Below are positions 1 through 6,937 of a stretch of 21,749 nucleotides of DNA, in pieces; position 1 is the stretch's first letter; each line of letters begins with the position of its first letter. The notes beneath the pieces are model-generated. The model was not told where the DNA came from. It searched no databases and was given only the letters and a program-made list of their open reading frames with translations. The stretch is from an uncultured Clostridia bacterium (GTDB lineage: Bacteria > Bacillota > Clostridia > Monoglobales > Monoglobaceae): positions 1 to 21,749 of the forward strand of contig CAKSIW010000049.1 of the NCBI GenBank assembly GCA_934463175.1, given 5' to 3'. The position numbers were made by a program, and so were the translations under genes.

Positions 1-292
1 CTTTCAAAAGACTTCGCAGCTTCTTCGTTCCTTCATGTATGCGGCTTTTCACCGTTTTTGACGGAACACCCGTTATGCTTTCTATTTCCTTTAATGTGTA
101 TTCCTCAATATATTTAAGCCGTATCACGACCGCCTGATTGGGCGGAAGAGAATCAATATATTTCACCGCTTCGTCATACTCCAGATTTGTCAGAACTCTG
201 TTTTCAAGGTTTTCTCCGTCCTTCGTTTCCGCCTCGGAAAGCTCCGAAATCACAGCTCTGTTGCGGCGCGTGTAATCAATGAACGTGTTTTT
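1..292 (-). pseudogene. ECF sigma factor, C-terminal part (region 4) in shifted frame, cut by window edge
   Basis: The minus strand reads open from the A run at 288-292 to base 1. It begins KNTFIDYTRRNRAV and continues to SLPPNQAVVIRLKYIEEYTL and a helix-turn-helix KEIESITGVPSKTVKSRIHE, the normal region 4 that binds the -35 element. It joins exactly to the region 2 part at 250-528 if one A is added to the A5 run. That missing base puts a TGA 12 codons later in the upstream frame. The last codons, LRSLLK, run off the window, so the true C-terminus and any anti-sigma gene are not visible. Reading it as one frameshifted gene is an inference from the clean domain continuity. Confidence 0.85.
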
Positions 293-528
293 GCGATTGT
301 AATAATGTATGTTGCAAAGGACGCCTTGCCGTCTGTTCTGTAATTCTCAATCGTCCGAATCACCTTCAGAAAAACGTCCTGTGTCAAATCCTCCGTCAAA
401 GCCTCATCACGCGTCAGCTTCAGCAGATATTTTGTCACATACGGATAAAAGCTGCGTATCAGTGCGTCAAATGCGGCTTTGTCACCGTTCTGACAGCGTT
501 TGATTATTTCCTTTTCGCCCACATTCAC
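250..528 (-). CDS. ECF-type RNA polymerase sigma factor, N-terminal part (frameshifted gene)
   Basis: Sigma-70 region 2 is clear: residues 1-75 contain the core-binding and -10-recognition stretch DLTQDVFLKVIRTIENYR. The family directs RNA polymerase to a small set of stress or envelope genes. This frame ends at a TGA after TRAATEL. The expected family sequence (IAKNTFIDYTRR) resumes in the -1 frame from the A5 run at 288-292, so this is half of one gene. A GTG start at 528 lies only about 4 nt from AGGGAGG; a second GTG at 522 has about 10 nt spacing. The gene lies 63 bp downstream of the flippase and has its own candidate promoter at 552-583. Recognition of the family is firm. Whether the gene is functional is unknown. 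Confidence 0.85.
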   Translation of the reverse strand: MNVGEKEIIKRCQNGDKAAFDALIRSFYPYVTKYLLKLTRDEALTEDLTQDVFLKVIRTIENYRTDGKASFATYIITIAKTRSLITRAATEL

Positions 529-551
529 CGCACCTCCCTTATCCTCTCTGT

Positions 552-583
552 TATATTACACGCAAAATCAGCACTCAGGTTGG
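552..583 (-). promoter_or_regulatory. ECF-type promoter-like element upstream of the sigma factor gene
   Basis: On the minus strand this reads CCAACCT-N13-GCGTGTAATATA. It contains AAC and CGT separated by 16 nt, the architecture known for ECF sigma promoters. The two blocks and the 13-nt gap are identical to the element at 2269-2300 before the flippase. It lies about 24-55 nt upstream of the sigma gene start, a sensible place for autoregulation. Function is inferred. Confidence 0.6.
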
Positions 584-591
584 TACATATT

Positions 592-2241
592 TTATCGGTT
601 TAATATATGTTTTTTATATATTCCTCCAAAAACCGGTATTCTTTCCAATTCTTCATCAGAAAAAACCTTTAACAGTATAATTCCTGCGCCGTAGACTCCG
701 GCAGACACCAAAACCGATGCTGCAACCGCAATCAGATTTGACCCGAAAGCCTGAGCGCATATATTGTAAACGGCATATGCCGCCGCCGTCATAATCAGGC
801 AGCACACAAGAGGCTTTGCAAGCATTTTTCTTATATCCGATTTGCCCTGTATTTCCTTTGACAGATAATAAAACTCTGTCACAAAAACAGCAAGCTGGCA
901 AAGCACAGAGCCTATGACTGCACCGTATATGTTGACTTCGGGAATTTTTATCAGAAGCATATTTGAGATGAGCTTTATTGCACACCCTGCCGCAAGAGCA
1001 AACGCCGGCACATACACCTTTCCGATTCCCTGAAGCGCGCCCGTCATTGTCTGATTCAGCGCGGTGAACACAAGGCAGACGGCACTCAGCTGCAAAAGCT
1101 CAGACCCGAGTGCGGCATTCGGATAAATCAAATTATAAATCGGCTTTGCAAGAACAATATAGCCTGCGGCGCACGGCAGAATCAGCACAACAGAGGTGAG
1201 AAAAGATGAATTTATATATTTTTTTATCATCTGAGTGCTTTTTTCGGCATTGCATTTTGATATGCTCGGCACAAGAACCGTCGCCAAGGCAATATTCAGT
1301 GCCAGCGGCAAATTAATCAGGGTGTCACTTTTTGCAAGCATACCCGAAAGTCTGACCGCTTCTGCATTAAGCTGTGCGGCAGTCGGGTTTATTATCGCTG
1401 CCGCGCCGGCATGCGGCGGAATGAAGCCTTTGAATGCCGTTTCAATTCCGCGTGTTATGGTTGCCGTGTCAACAACACGGTTTATTGCCGAAATGACGGA
1501 GCACAGCGAAATCGGGACTGCAATCATGAGTATTTTCTTTGCAGCCGAAACAAATCCTGAGCTTATGTCGGCTCTTTCGGCTGCAATCTGAGCATCGTTT
1601 TTTTGTTTATAGGAATACAAAAGATATAGTGTTCCGAATACCGTCGCGGCTGTTGTTGCGAGATTTGCATATGCAGACATATATTCCGCACGGCTTCCGA
1701 CAGACATTATGACAAACAGGATTGTGAGAACGGACTTGAAGAGCTGCTCGATTATTTGCGAAACACTCATAATCTGCATTTTGTTTATACCCGAAAAATA
1801 CCCTCTGAATACGCTTGATACGCACACAAAAAAGATTGACGGGGAGAGCGCGGCAAGGGTATATTTCGCGCCCTCCATATTGAGAAGATTTTTGGCAATG
1901 GGTTCTGACAGCAAAAACAGCCCTGCCGAAAGAATTATACCGATGACCGAAAAAATGAGCAGTGCCGCATTAAAAAGCTTTTTCGCCCCGTTATAGTCTG
2001 AAACCGCGGTTTTTTCGGAAATCAGCTTGGCTATTGCATTCGGTATTCCGACCGACGACAGTGCCAGAAGCAGCGTGTATACCTGAAATCCGGCAGAATA
2101 ATAGCCGTTTCCGGCGTCTCCGAAGCCGTTTATGTTGGTGATTACCATTCTGTAGAGCATTCCGAGTATTTTAACAATTATCTGTGCTGACAGTATTATC
2201 ATCACGTTTGATATAAAAGAGTTTGATTTGCTGCCGTTCAT
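592..2241 (-). CDS. MOP-superfamily polysaccharide/lipid flippase, SpoVB/YtgP type
   Basis: A 549-residue, very hydrophobic protein with about 14 membrane segments. It opens with the family-typical NVMIILSAQIIVKILGMLYR and has GYYSAGFQVYTLLLALSSVGIPNAIAKLISE near residue 50. This matches the stage V sporulation protein B / YtgP group of MOP flippases, which move lipid-linked saccharides, including cell-wall precursors, across the membrane. I chose ATG 2241 because GGAG sits 8 nt upstream; the GTG at 2247 is only 2 nt from it. An ECF-type promoter element lies at 2269-2300 and the ECF sigma gene follows 63 bp downstream. That context suggests envelope-stress control. The exact substrate cannot be read from the sequence. 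Confidence 0.88.
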   Translation of the reverse strand: MNGSKSNSFISNVMIILSAQIIVKILGMLYRMVITNINGFGDAGNGYYSAGFQVYTLLLALSSVGIPNAIAKLISEKTAVSDYNGAKKLFNAALLIFSVIGIILSAGLFLLSEPIAKNLLNMEGAKYTLAALSPSIFFVCVSSVFRGYFSGINKMQIMSVSQIIEQLFKSVLTILFVIMSVGSRAEYMSAYANLATTAATVFGTLYLLYSYKQKNDAQIAAERADISSGFVSAAKKILMIAVPISLCSVISAINRVVDTATITRGIETAFKGFIPPHAGAAAIINPTAAQLNAEAVRLSGMLAKSDTLINLPLALNIALATVLVPSISKCNAEKSTQMIKKYINSSFLTSVVLILPCAAGYIVLAKPIYNLIYPNAALGSELLQLSAVCLVFTALNQTMTGALQGIGKVYVPAFALAAGCAIKLISNMLLIKIPEVNIYGAVIGSVLCQLAVFVTEFYYLSKEIQGKSDIRKMLAKPLVCCLIMTAAAYAVYNICAQAFGSNLIAVAASVLVSAGVYGAGIILLKVFSDEELERIPVFGGIYKKHILNR

Positions 2242-2268
2242 CTTCACATCTCCAAAAGTATTTTATTA

Positions 2269-2300
2269 TATATTACACGCAGGAAATTAAAAAAGGTTGG
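2269..2300 (-). promoter_or_regulatory. ECF-type promoter-like element upstream of the flippase gene
   Basis: On the minus strand this reads CCAACCT-N13-GCGTGTAATATA, identical in both blocks and in spacing to the element at 552-583. It ends 27 nt before the preferred ATG at 2241. A TATAAT also overlaps downstream (2265-2270), so a sigma-A -10 could be superimposed, but no matching -35 is visible. A shared sigma factor controlling both genes is an inference. Confidence 0.6.
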
Positions 2301-2328
2301 ATTTTTTCGGAGATGTCCCGAAGCCCTT

Positions 2329-3303
2329 TTATTTTTTGTCCGATAATGCCCCCACAATATTATGCGGAACGTATAATTCTTCAAGATATGCCGAATCCTC
2401 ATCTGTCAGCTCAAATTCAAGAGCGAGAGCCGCATCGTCAAAATGCTCAGGCTTTGTGGCACCGATAATCGGTGAAGTGATGCCTTTTTTGAACTGCCAT
2501 GCAATGGCAATCTGAATCATTGTTTTTCCGTATTTTTCCGCAAGCTCCGCAACTCTTTCCGCAATTTTTCTGTCCTCGTTTTCCGTCCTGTCATATTTTT
2601 CGGCTGCGGTGCGGTCGGTCACGCTGCGTTTTGTGTCCGAATGCCAGTCCGTACGGCAAAGCCTGCCTGCCGCAAGCGGACTGTATGGCGTCAGTGCCGT
2701 ATTCATCTGTTTGCAAAGAGGAATCAGCTCTCTTTCGTCCTCACGGTAGACAAGATTATAGTGATTCTGCATTGACGAAAAAGGTGTCCACCCGTTGTCT
2801 CTTGCCGCAAGCTGCATGTTATAGAACTGATAGCCGTACATTGCGGACGCGCCGAGTGCGCGGACCTTGCCGCATTTCACAAGGCCGTGAAGGGCTTCCA
2901 TTGTTTCCTCAATCGGTGTACCGTAGTCAAACCGATGAATGATATAAAGGTCAAGATAATCCGTGCCGAGTCTTTTTAATGTGCCGTCTATCTCACGGTT
3001 TATCGCTTCCTTTGACAAATGCCCGTCATTGAAATATACCTTTGACGCAAGCACAACCTTGTCACGGGAAGCATTGTTCCTGATTGCCCGTCCGAGATAT
3101 TCCTCGCTTGTGCCGTGAGAATATACGTTTGCCGTATCAAAAAAGTTTATGCCGAGATTCAAGGCATGACGGACAACCTCCTCCGTGTTCCCGGGGCTGA
3201 GAGTCCACTCATGGAAGTCCTCAGACGGTTTCCCGAAGCTCATACAGCCAACGCACAGCTTTGAAACCTCAATGTCCGTGTTTCCGAGCTTTGCATATTT
3301 CAT
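2329..3303 (-). CDS. Aldo/keto reductase
   Basis: A 324-residue NADPH-type aldo/keto reductase with a TIM-barrel fold. The catalytic tetrad is visible as D56 (FFDTANVYS), Y61, K88 (LASKVY) and H123 (LYIIHRFDYGTP). The C-terminal NADP-binding stretch SPIIGATKPEHFDDAALALE is intact. Internal ATG 3303 is preferred over an upstream in-frame start that would lie inside the preceding gene. The ATG follows the preceding TGA by 4 nt and has GGGGTGAG upstream, which indicates translational coupling. It is the last gene of the cupin, CMD, AKR operon. The physiological substrate is unknown. Confidence 0.92.
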   Translation of the reverse strand: MKYAKLGNTDIEVSKLCVGCMSFGKPSEDFHEWTLSPGNTEEVVRHALNLGINFFDTANVYSHGTSEEYLGRAIRNNASRDKVVLASKVYFNDGHLSKEAINREIDGTLKRLGTDYLDLYIIHRFDYGTPIEETMEALHGLVKCGKVRALGASAMYGYQFYNMQLAARDNGWTPFSSMQNHYNLVYREDERELIPLCKQMNTALTPYSPLAAGRLCRTDWHSDTKRSVTDRTAAEKYDRTENEDRKIAERVAELAEKYGKTMIQIAIAWQFKKGITSPIIGATKPEHFDDAALALEFELTDEDSAYLEELYVPHNIVGALSDKK

Positions 3304-3307
3304 AATT

Positions 3308-3640
3308 TCACTCACCCCACACTTCCTTTGCCATGTTGAAAACAGCCCACGCTTTTGGCCAGCCGGCATAAAACGCAGCATGTATTACAATTGCCGCAAT
3401 TTCCTTTTGCGTAACTCCGTTGTTTTTTGCATTCTGCAAATGGTATTTCAGCGAGGAATCGGTGATTCCCTGTGCCATGAGTGCAACCACGGTTACAATA
3501 CATCTTGTTTTTGTGTCAATATCCTCATTGTTCCAGTTTTCCCCGAAAAGAATGTCATCATTAAAATGCGCAAAGTCGGGAGCAAACTCTCCGAGTGCCT
3601 CCCGCCCCGCAGTTGCGTAATTTTCTTCATAAATTACCAT
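3308..3640 (-). CDS. Carboxymuconolactone decarboxylase family protein
   Basis: A 110-residue all-helical protein with the CMD-fold signature region EIAAIVIHAAFYAGWPKAW (residues about 80-98) and the preceding DTKTRCIVTVVALMAQG helix. Many small members of this family act as alkylhydroperoxidase-like or quinone/lactone enzymes. Here the CxxC pair of AhpD is absent, so a peroxidase role should not be assumed. ATG 3640 follows GGAAAGGA. It sits between a cupin gene and an aldo/keto reductase, a gene set often found together in Firmicutes, which suggests a shared small-molecule redox role. Confidence 0.9.
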   Translation of the reverse strand: MVIYEENYATAGREALGEFAPDFAHFNDDILFGENWNNEDIDTKTRCIVTVVALMAQGITDSSLKYHLQNAKNNGVTQKEIAAIVIHAAFYAGWPKAWAVFNMAKEVWGE

Positions 3641-3732
3641 TCCTTTCCAAATCAGATTTATTCACCGTGCGGCATGCCGGGTGCCGCTTTTTCGTTCTTT
3701 TTTCAAAATCAAGGCTTTTCCGCCGCCATGCA

Positions 3733-4136
3733 CTATTTCAGCTTATTATATTCTTCATCCGCAACGGATTCGCACCATTCATTCCGTGTGCCCTCCCCCG
3801 GAACCTCAACCGCAAGGTGAGAAAACCAGCTGTCCTTTGCCGCTCCGTGCCAATGCTTAACGCCCGGAGCAATGTTCACAACATCTCCGGGATTAAGCTC
3901 TCTTGCGTCCTTTCCCCACTCCTGATAATATCCGCGTCCCGCAACACAAATCAGAATTTGTCCGCCGCCTTTATCCGCATGATGAATGTGCCAGTTGTTT
4001 CGGCAGCTGGGCTCAAACGTAACATTGAAAATCCCGACCTGCTCGGTTGACAGCGGTGCAAGATAGCTCTGACCGCTGAAATATTTTGCAAAAGCATCAT
4101 TTTTTCTCCTGTTTTAAACATACTTAAATCCTTCAT
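3733..4136 (-). pseudogene. Cupin-domain protein, frameshifted near the N-terminus
   Basis: ATG 4136, with AGGAG 7 nt upstream, begins MKDLSMFKTGEK and then shifts at an A6 run (4100-4105). With one extra A the frame continues NDAFAKYFSGQSYLAP and on to a complete cupin with HIHH, GGGQILICVAGRGYYQEWG, PGDVVNIAPGVKHWHGA and a stop at 3733-3735, giving 134 residues. The metal-binding histidines are present. The shifted frame has a TAA just upstream and no start codon, so this is one gene with one base missing. It is first in the operon with the CMD and AKR genes. A TATAAT at 4191-4196 is a possible -10, with no convincing -35. Real mutation and sequence error are both possible. Confidence 0.82.
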
Positions 4137-4269
4137 GTTTTTTCTCCTTCCTTATATTTTCAGATTTTCACCTTTTTCATATTATAACACGTTTATTATT
4201 ACACAAGAAGTATCTTTTTGTTTTAATGTCCAAACCAAAAGGTTTATGCCGCTTCCGCACCGCTTGGCT

Positions 4270-5130
4270 TCACACAAGCAGAAGCAGTGTTCCGAGAGTG
4301 AGCAGAACGAGTCCCGCCAGGGATTTCCCCGTCAGCCGTTCTTTTAATATCACATAGGAAAACCCGATTGTGACCAGAATGCTGAGCTTGTCAATCGGAA
4401 CCACCACGCTTGCAGGACCATCCTGAAGTGCTCTGTAGTAGCACAACCATGAAAGACCAGTGGCAATACCCGAAAGAATCAGAAAAACAAAATCATTTTT
4501 TGTGACTTTACATTCGCCTCTGCCGCTTTTCGTCACAAAAACAACAACCCATGCCATAATCAGCACAACAAAGGTGCGGATTGCCGTGCCCAGCGTTGAG
4601 TTTATGTCCGAAATTCCAATCTTGCCTAAGATTGACGTGAGTGCCGCAAAAACCACAGAAAGAACCGCCCAGACAAGCCAATCCGATTTTTCGGAGGTTT
4701 TTCCCCCCGACGCCTTTTTTTCTATCATCAGATATGTACCTGCCCCAATTAAAACAATGCAGATGAATTTGAGCGGCGATATTTCCTCATGCAGGAACAC
4801 AAACGCAATTATCATTGTCAAAATTGTGCTTGATTTATCAATCGGCGCAACCTTATTCACATCGCCGATTTTGAGTGCCTTGAAATAGCACAGCCACGAA
4901 ACTCCCGTCGCCAAGCCCGACAGGACAAGAAAAACATACGTTTTTGCACTGATTGCCGCCATGCCGTCCTGCGCACCGACAACAAAAACCATGAGCCACG
5001 CAAAGATAAAAACCACAACCGTTCTTATCGCCGTAGCCAGATTTGAATTTATTCCCGTCATTCCCACCTTTGACAGCACAGCACATATTCCTGCAAAAAA
5101 TGCCGACAGAAATGCATATGCAAGCCACAT
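4270..5130 (-). CDS. EamA-family (DMT) transporter
   Basis: A 286-residue protein with about 10 membrane helices, built from two EamA repeats. The halves are visibly related: NSNLATAIRT and SGLATGVSWLCYFKAL in the first correspond to NSTLGTAIRT and SGIATGLSWLCYYRAL in the second, each followed by a conserved PIDK. The family exports metabolites such as amino acids or drugs; the substrate here is not deducible. ATG 5130 follows AGAGGTGA with an AT-rich spacer. It stands alone, convergent to nothing and divergent from the rhamnose mutarotase gene. Confidence 0.93.
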   Translation of the reverse strand: MWLAYAFLSAFFAGICAVLSKVGMTGINSNLATAIRTVVVFIFAWLMVFVVGAQDGMAAISAKTYVFLVLSGLATGVSWLCYFKALKIGDVNKVAPIDKSSTILTMIIAFVFLHEEISPLKFICIVLIGAGTYLMIEKKASGGKTSEKSDWLVWAVLSVVFAALTSILGKIGISDINSTLGTAIRTFVVLIMAWVVVFVTKSGRGECKVTKNDFVFLILSGIATGLSWLCYYRALQDGPASVVVPIDKLSILVTIGFSYVILKERLTGKSLAGLVLLTLGTLLLLV

Positions 5131-5217
5131 AAAAAATCACCTCTGTCCTAATCCTATCACACTTTTTCTTTTTCGTATATACTTTTTAATATTTTTTATA
5201 AGTATTTCACCCGTTTC

Positions 5218-5246
5218 TTGACCGAACAAAATAATTATGGTATAAT
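5218..5246 (+). promoter_or_regulatory. Sigma-A promoter P1 for rhaM
   Basis: TTGACC (5218-5223), a 17-nt spacer and TATAAT (5241-5246), with TGG before the -10 (extended -10). It lies about 140 nt upstream of the rhaM start. A second extended -10 (TGGTATAAT, hexamer 5338-5343) lies closer to the gene but lacks a good -35. Confidence 0.75.
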
Positions 5247-5386
5247 AATTTCATGAAACGGAATCAGTGCTTTTTGTGTTCCGGAGAACATTTTATCATA
5301 ATACCGCGACGGCTTTCCGATGCCTCCGTTGTTATGGTATAATTAAAATTTATTCCGTCACGGGGCGGAGAAACGGAGATTTTGTT

Positions 5387-5698
5387 ATGATTAAAGCATT
5401 CAAAATGGAGCTGTTTGAGGGTATGGAGGAGGAATACGAACGCCGTCACAATGCCCTTTGGCAGGAAATGAAGGATATGATTCACGAATACGGCGGACGC
5501 AACTATTCCATATTTCTCGACCGTGAAACAAACACTCTTTTCGGATATATTGAGATTGAAAGTGAGGAAAAGTGGGGAAAATCCGCCGACACCAAAATAT
5601 GCCGCAAATGGTGGCACTATATGGCGGATATAATGAAAACCAACCCTGATGAAAGTCCCGTGTCGGTCGATTTGATGCCTGTTTTTCACCTTGACTGA
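5387..5698 (+). CDS. rhaM: L-rhamnose mutarotase
   Basis: A 103-residue protein that interconverts alpha and beta L-rhamnose in the cytoplasm. It aligns over its full length with E. coli RhaM: YERRHNALW with the catalytic histidine H21, NYSIFLD, LFGYIEIESEEKW, ADTKICRKWWHYMADIM and NPDESPVSVDL. Length is normal for the family (about 104). ATG 5387 has GGAG 8 nt upstream; a longer in-frame extension to 5267 has no family similarity and is rejected. No other rhamnose genes are nearby, so it may serve a distant pathway. Two candidate promoters lie upstream (5218-5246 and 5336-5343). Confidence 0.95.
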   Translation: MIKAFKMELFEGMEEEYERRHNALWQEMKDMIHEYGGRNYSIFLDRETNTLFGYIEIESEEKWGKSADTKICRKWWHYMADIMKTNPDESPVSVDLMPVFHLD

Positions 5699-5703
5699 TA
5701 TGT

Positions 5704-5721
5704 AGCCGCATTTCGGCGGCT
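5704..5721 (+). terminator. Weak hairpin terminator after rhaM
   Basis: AGCCGC, a 6-nt loop and GCGGCT are followed by TTTGCTAT on the plus strand. It lies between the convergent rhaM and sigG stops. The T tract is short, so termination is uncertain. Confidence 0.4.
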
Positions 5722-5724
5722 TTG

Positions 5725-6516
5725 CTATAAATATTTTCTCATATGTCCCAGTGCATTCTTTTCCAGCCGTGAAACCTGTGCCTGGGATATTCCGATTTCA
5801 TTTGCAATTTCCATCTGTGTTCTGCCGAGAAAAAATCTCAGCTCAAGAATATTCTGCTCACGCTGGGGAAGCCGTTTCATCGCCTCCTTCAGCGATATTT
5901 CTTCAAGCCACGAATCATCAATGTTTTTTTCGTCCTTCACCTGATCCATGACAAAAATCGCGTCGCCCCCGTCATGATAAATCGGCTCATGAAGCGACAC
6001 GGGGTCGCATATCGCGTCAAGAGCCGCCGAGACCTCCGAACGGGTCACTCCCATCTCTGCCGCAATTTCATCAATCGTCGGCTCTTTGGAATTTTTGTTA
6101 ATCAGTCTTTCCTTTGCCGAAAGTGCCTTATACGCCGTGTCACGCAGCGAACGGCTGACCCGAATCGGTGTGTTGTCGCGCAGATACCGCCTGATTTCGC
6201 CGATTATCATCGGCACGGCATAGGTGGAAAATTTAACACCGTGAGACGTGTCAAAATTATCAAGTGCTTTGATGAGTCCGATGCAGCCGACCTGGAAAAG
6301 GTCGTCAATATTTTCGTTTCTGTTCCCGAACCGCTGCAAAACGCTCAGAACAAGCCTGAGATTTCCGTATATAAATTCCCTCCTCGCATCGCTGTCACCG
6401 TCCTTTATCCTTGCAAAAAGCTCCTGTTTTTGCTTCTCGCTGAGTGTGGGGAGCTTTGATGTGTTGACACCGCATATTTCAACCTTGTTTATTATAATGT
6501 GAATCAGTCCCCTCAT
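5725..6516 (-). CDS. sigG: Sporulation sigma factor SigG (late forespore)
   Basis: Matches Bacillus SigG throughout: NKVEICGVNTSKLP at the N-terminus, region 2 NLRLVLSVLQRF and DDLFQVGCIGL, STYAVPMIIGEIRRYLRDN, region 3, then region 4 with the helix-turn-helix MEIANEIGISQAQVSRLEK. It directs late forespore transcription. The only canonical in-frame start is ATG 6516, which has no clear ribosome site. AGGGGA instead lies inside the coding sequence (6508-6513), 9 nt before an ATT at 6498; starting there gives MIINKVEICG, the same length as Bacillus MSRNKVEICG. A weak forespore-type promoter, GTATA-N16-CAAATAA, lies at 6546-6573. The gene has no spoIIGA/sigE neighbour here and is divergent from ylmC. 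Confidence 0.95.
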   Translation of the reverse strand: MRGLIHIIINKVEICGVNTSKLPTLSEKQKQELFARIKDGDSDARREFIYGNLRLVLSVLQRFGNRNENIDDLFQVGCIGLIKALDNFDTSHGVKFSTYAVPMIIGEIRRYLRDNTPIRVSRSLRDTAYKALSAKERLINKNSKEPTIDEIAAEMGVTRSEVSAALDAICDPVSLHEPIYHDGGDAIFVMDQVKDEKNIDDSWLEEISLKEAMKRLPQREQNILELRFFLGRTQMEIANEIGISQAQVSRLEKNALGHMRKYL

Positions 6517-6649
6517 TGAATTTTATCAAAATCGGTATGCCTACATTATTTGCACTAACAGGTTAAAATATACTGTAAAAAAATACGGTTTTCTTTGGAA
6601 TAAGAAAAACAAAAAAGACATAAAATTTTAACTGAAGGGGTGATTGAAA

Positions 6650-6889
6650 TTGAATTGCAGTATTAATGAGCTGCGCTCAAAGGAAGTCATAAACGTCTCG
6701 GACGGCGCCAGACTTGGGTTTGTCTCTGACGTGGAGATAGATTTGGAAAACGGACGGCTGGTTGCTCTGATTGTCCCCGGGGCATACAGGCTCCTCGGTC
6801 TTTTCGGACGTGACGATGATTTTGTCATTAAATGGGAAAATATAAGAAAAATCGGCGATGATGTGATAATAATTGACAACGAGATATAA
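6650..6889 (+). CDS. ylmC: YlmC/YmxH-family PRC-barrel protein
   Basis: An approximately 79-residue protein consisting of a PRC-barrel-like domain: INELRSKEVINVSDGARLGFVSDVEID, then GRLVALIVPGAYRLLG and WENIRKIGDDVIIID. YlmC/YmxH proteins are common in spore formers, usually close to sigG as here; their biochemical role is not established. TTG 6650 is preferred because GGGGTGA lies 6 nt upstream. An in-frame TTG at 6644 directly abuts that site. It is transcribed away from sigG and ends before a strong hairpin. Confidence 0.9.
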   Translation: MNCSINELRSKEVINVSDGARLGFVSDVEIDLENGRLVALIVPGAYRLLGLFGRDDDFVIKWENIRKIGDDVIIIDNEI

Positions 6890-6890
6890 A

Positions 6891-6921
6891 ATCAGGGCAG
6901 TGCTTTCTGCACTGCCCTGAT
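6891..6921. terminator. Strong hairpin between convergent ylmC and the AraC gene
   Basis: A perfect 13-bp stem (ATCAGGGCAGTGC and its complement) with a 5-nt loop. On the minus strand it is followed by TTTTATAT, so it best serves the AraC-family gene; on the plus strand there is no T tract. Confidence 0.75.
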
Positions 6922-6937
6922 CAAATCTATCAATGAC

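Noticed and set aside
3669..3692. Terminator-like hairpin on the plus strand (GCGGCA stem plus TTTTT)
   Set aside because: There is no plus-strand gene upstream. It lies between the cupin and CMD genes of a minus-strand operon, where the T tract falls on the wrong side.
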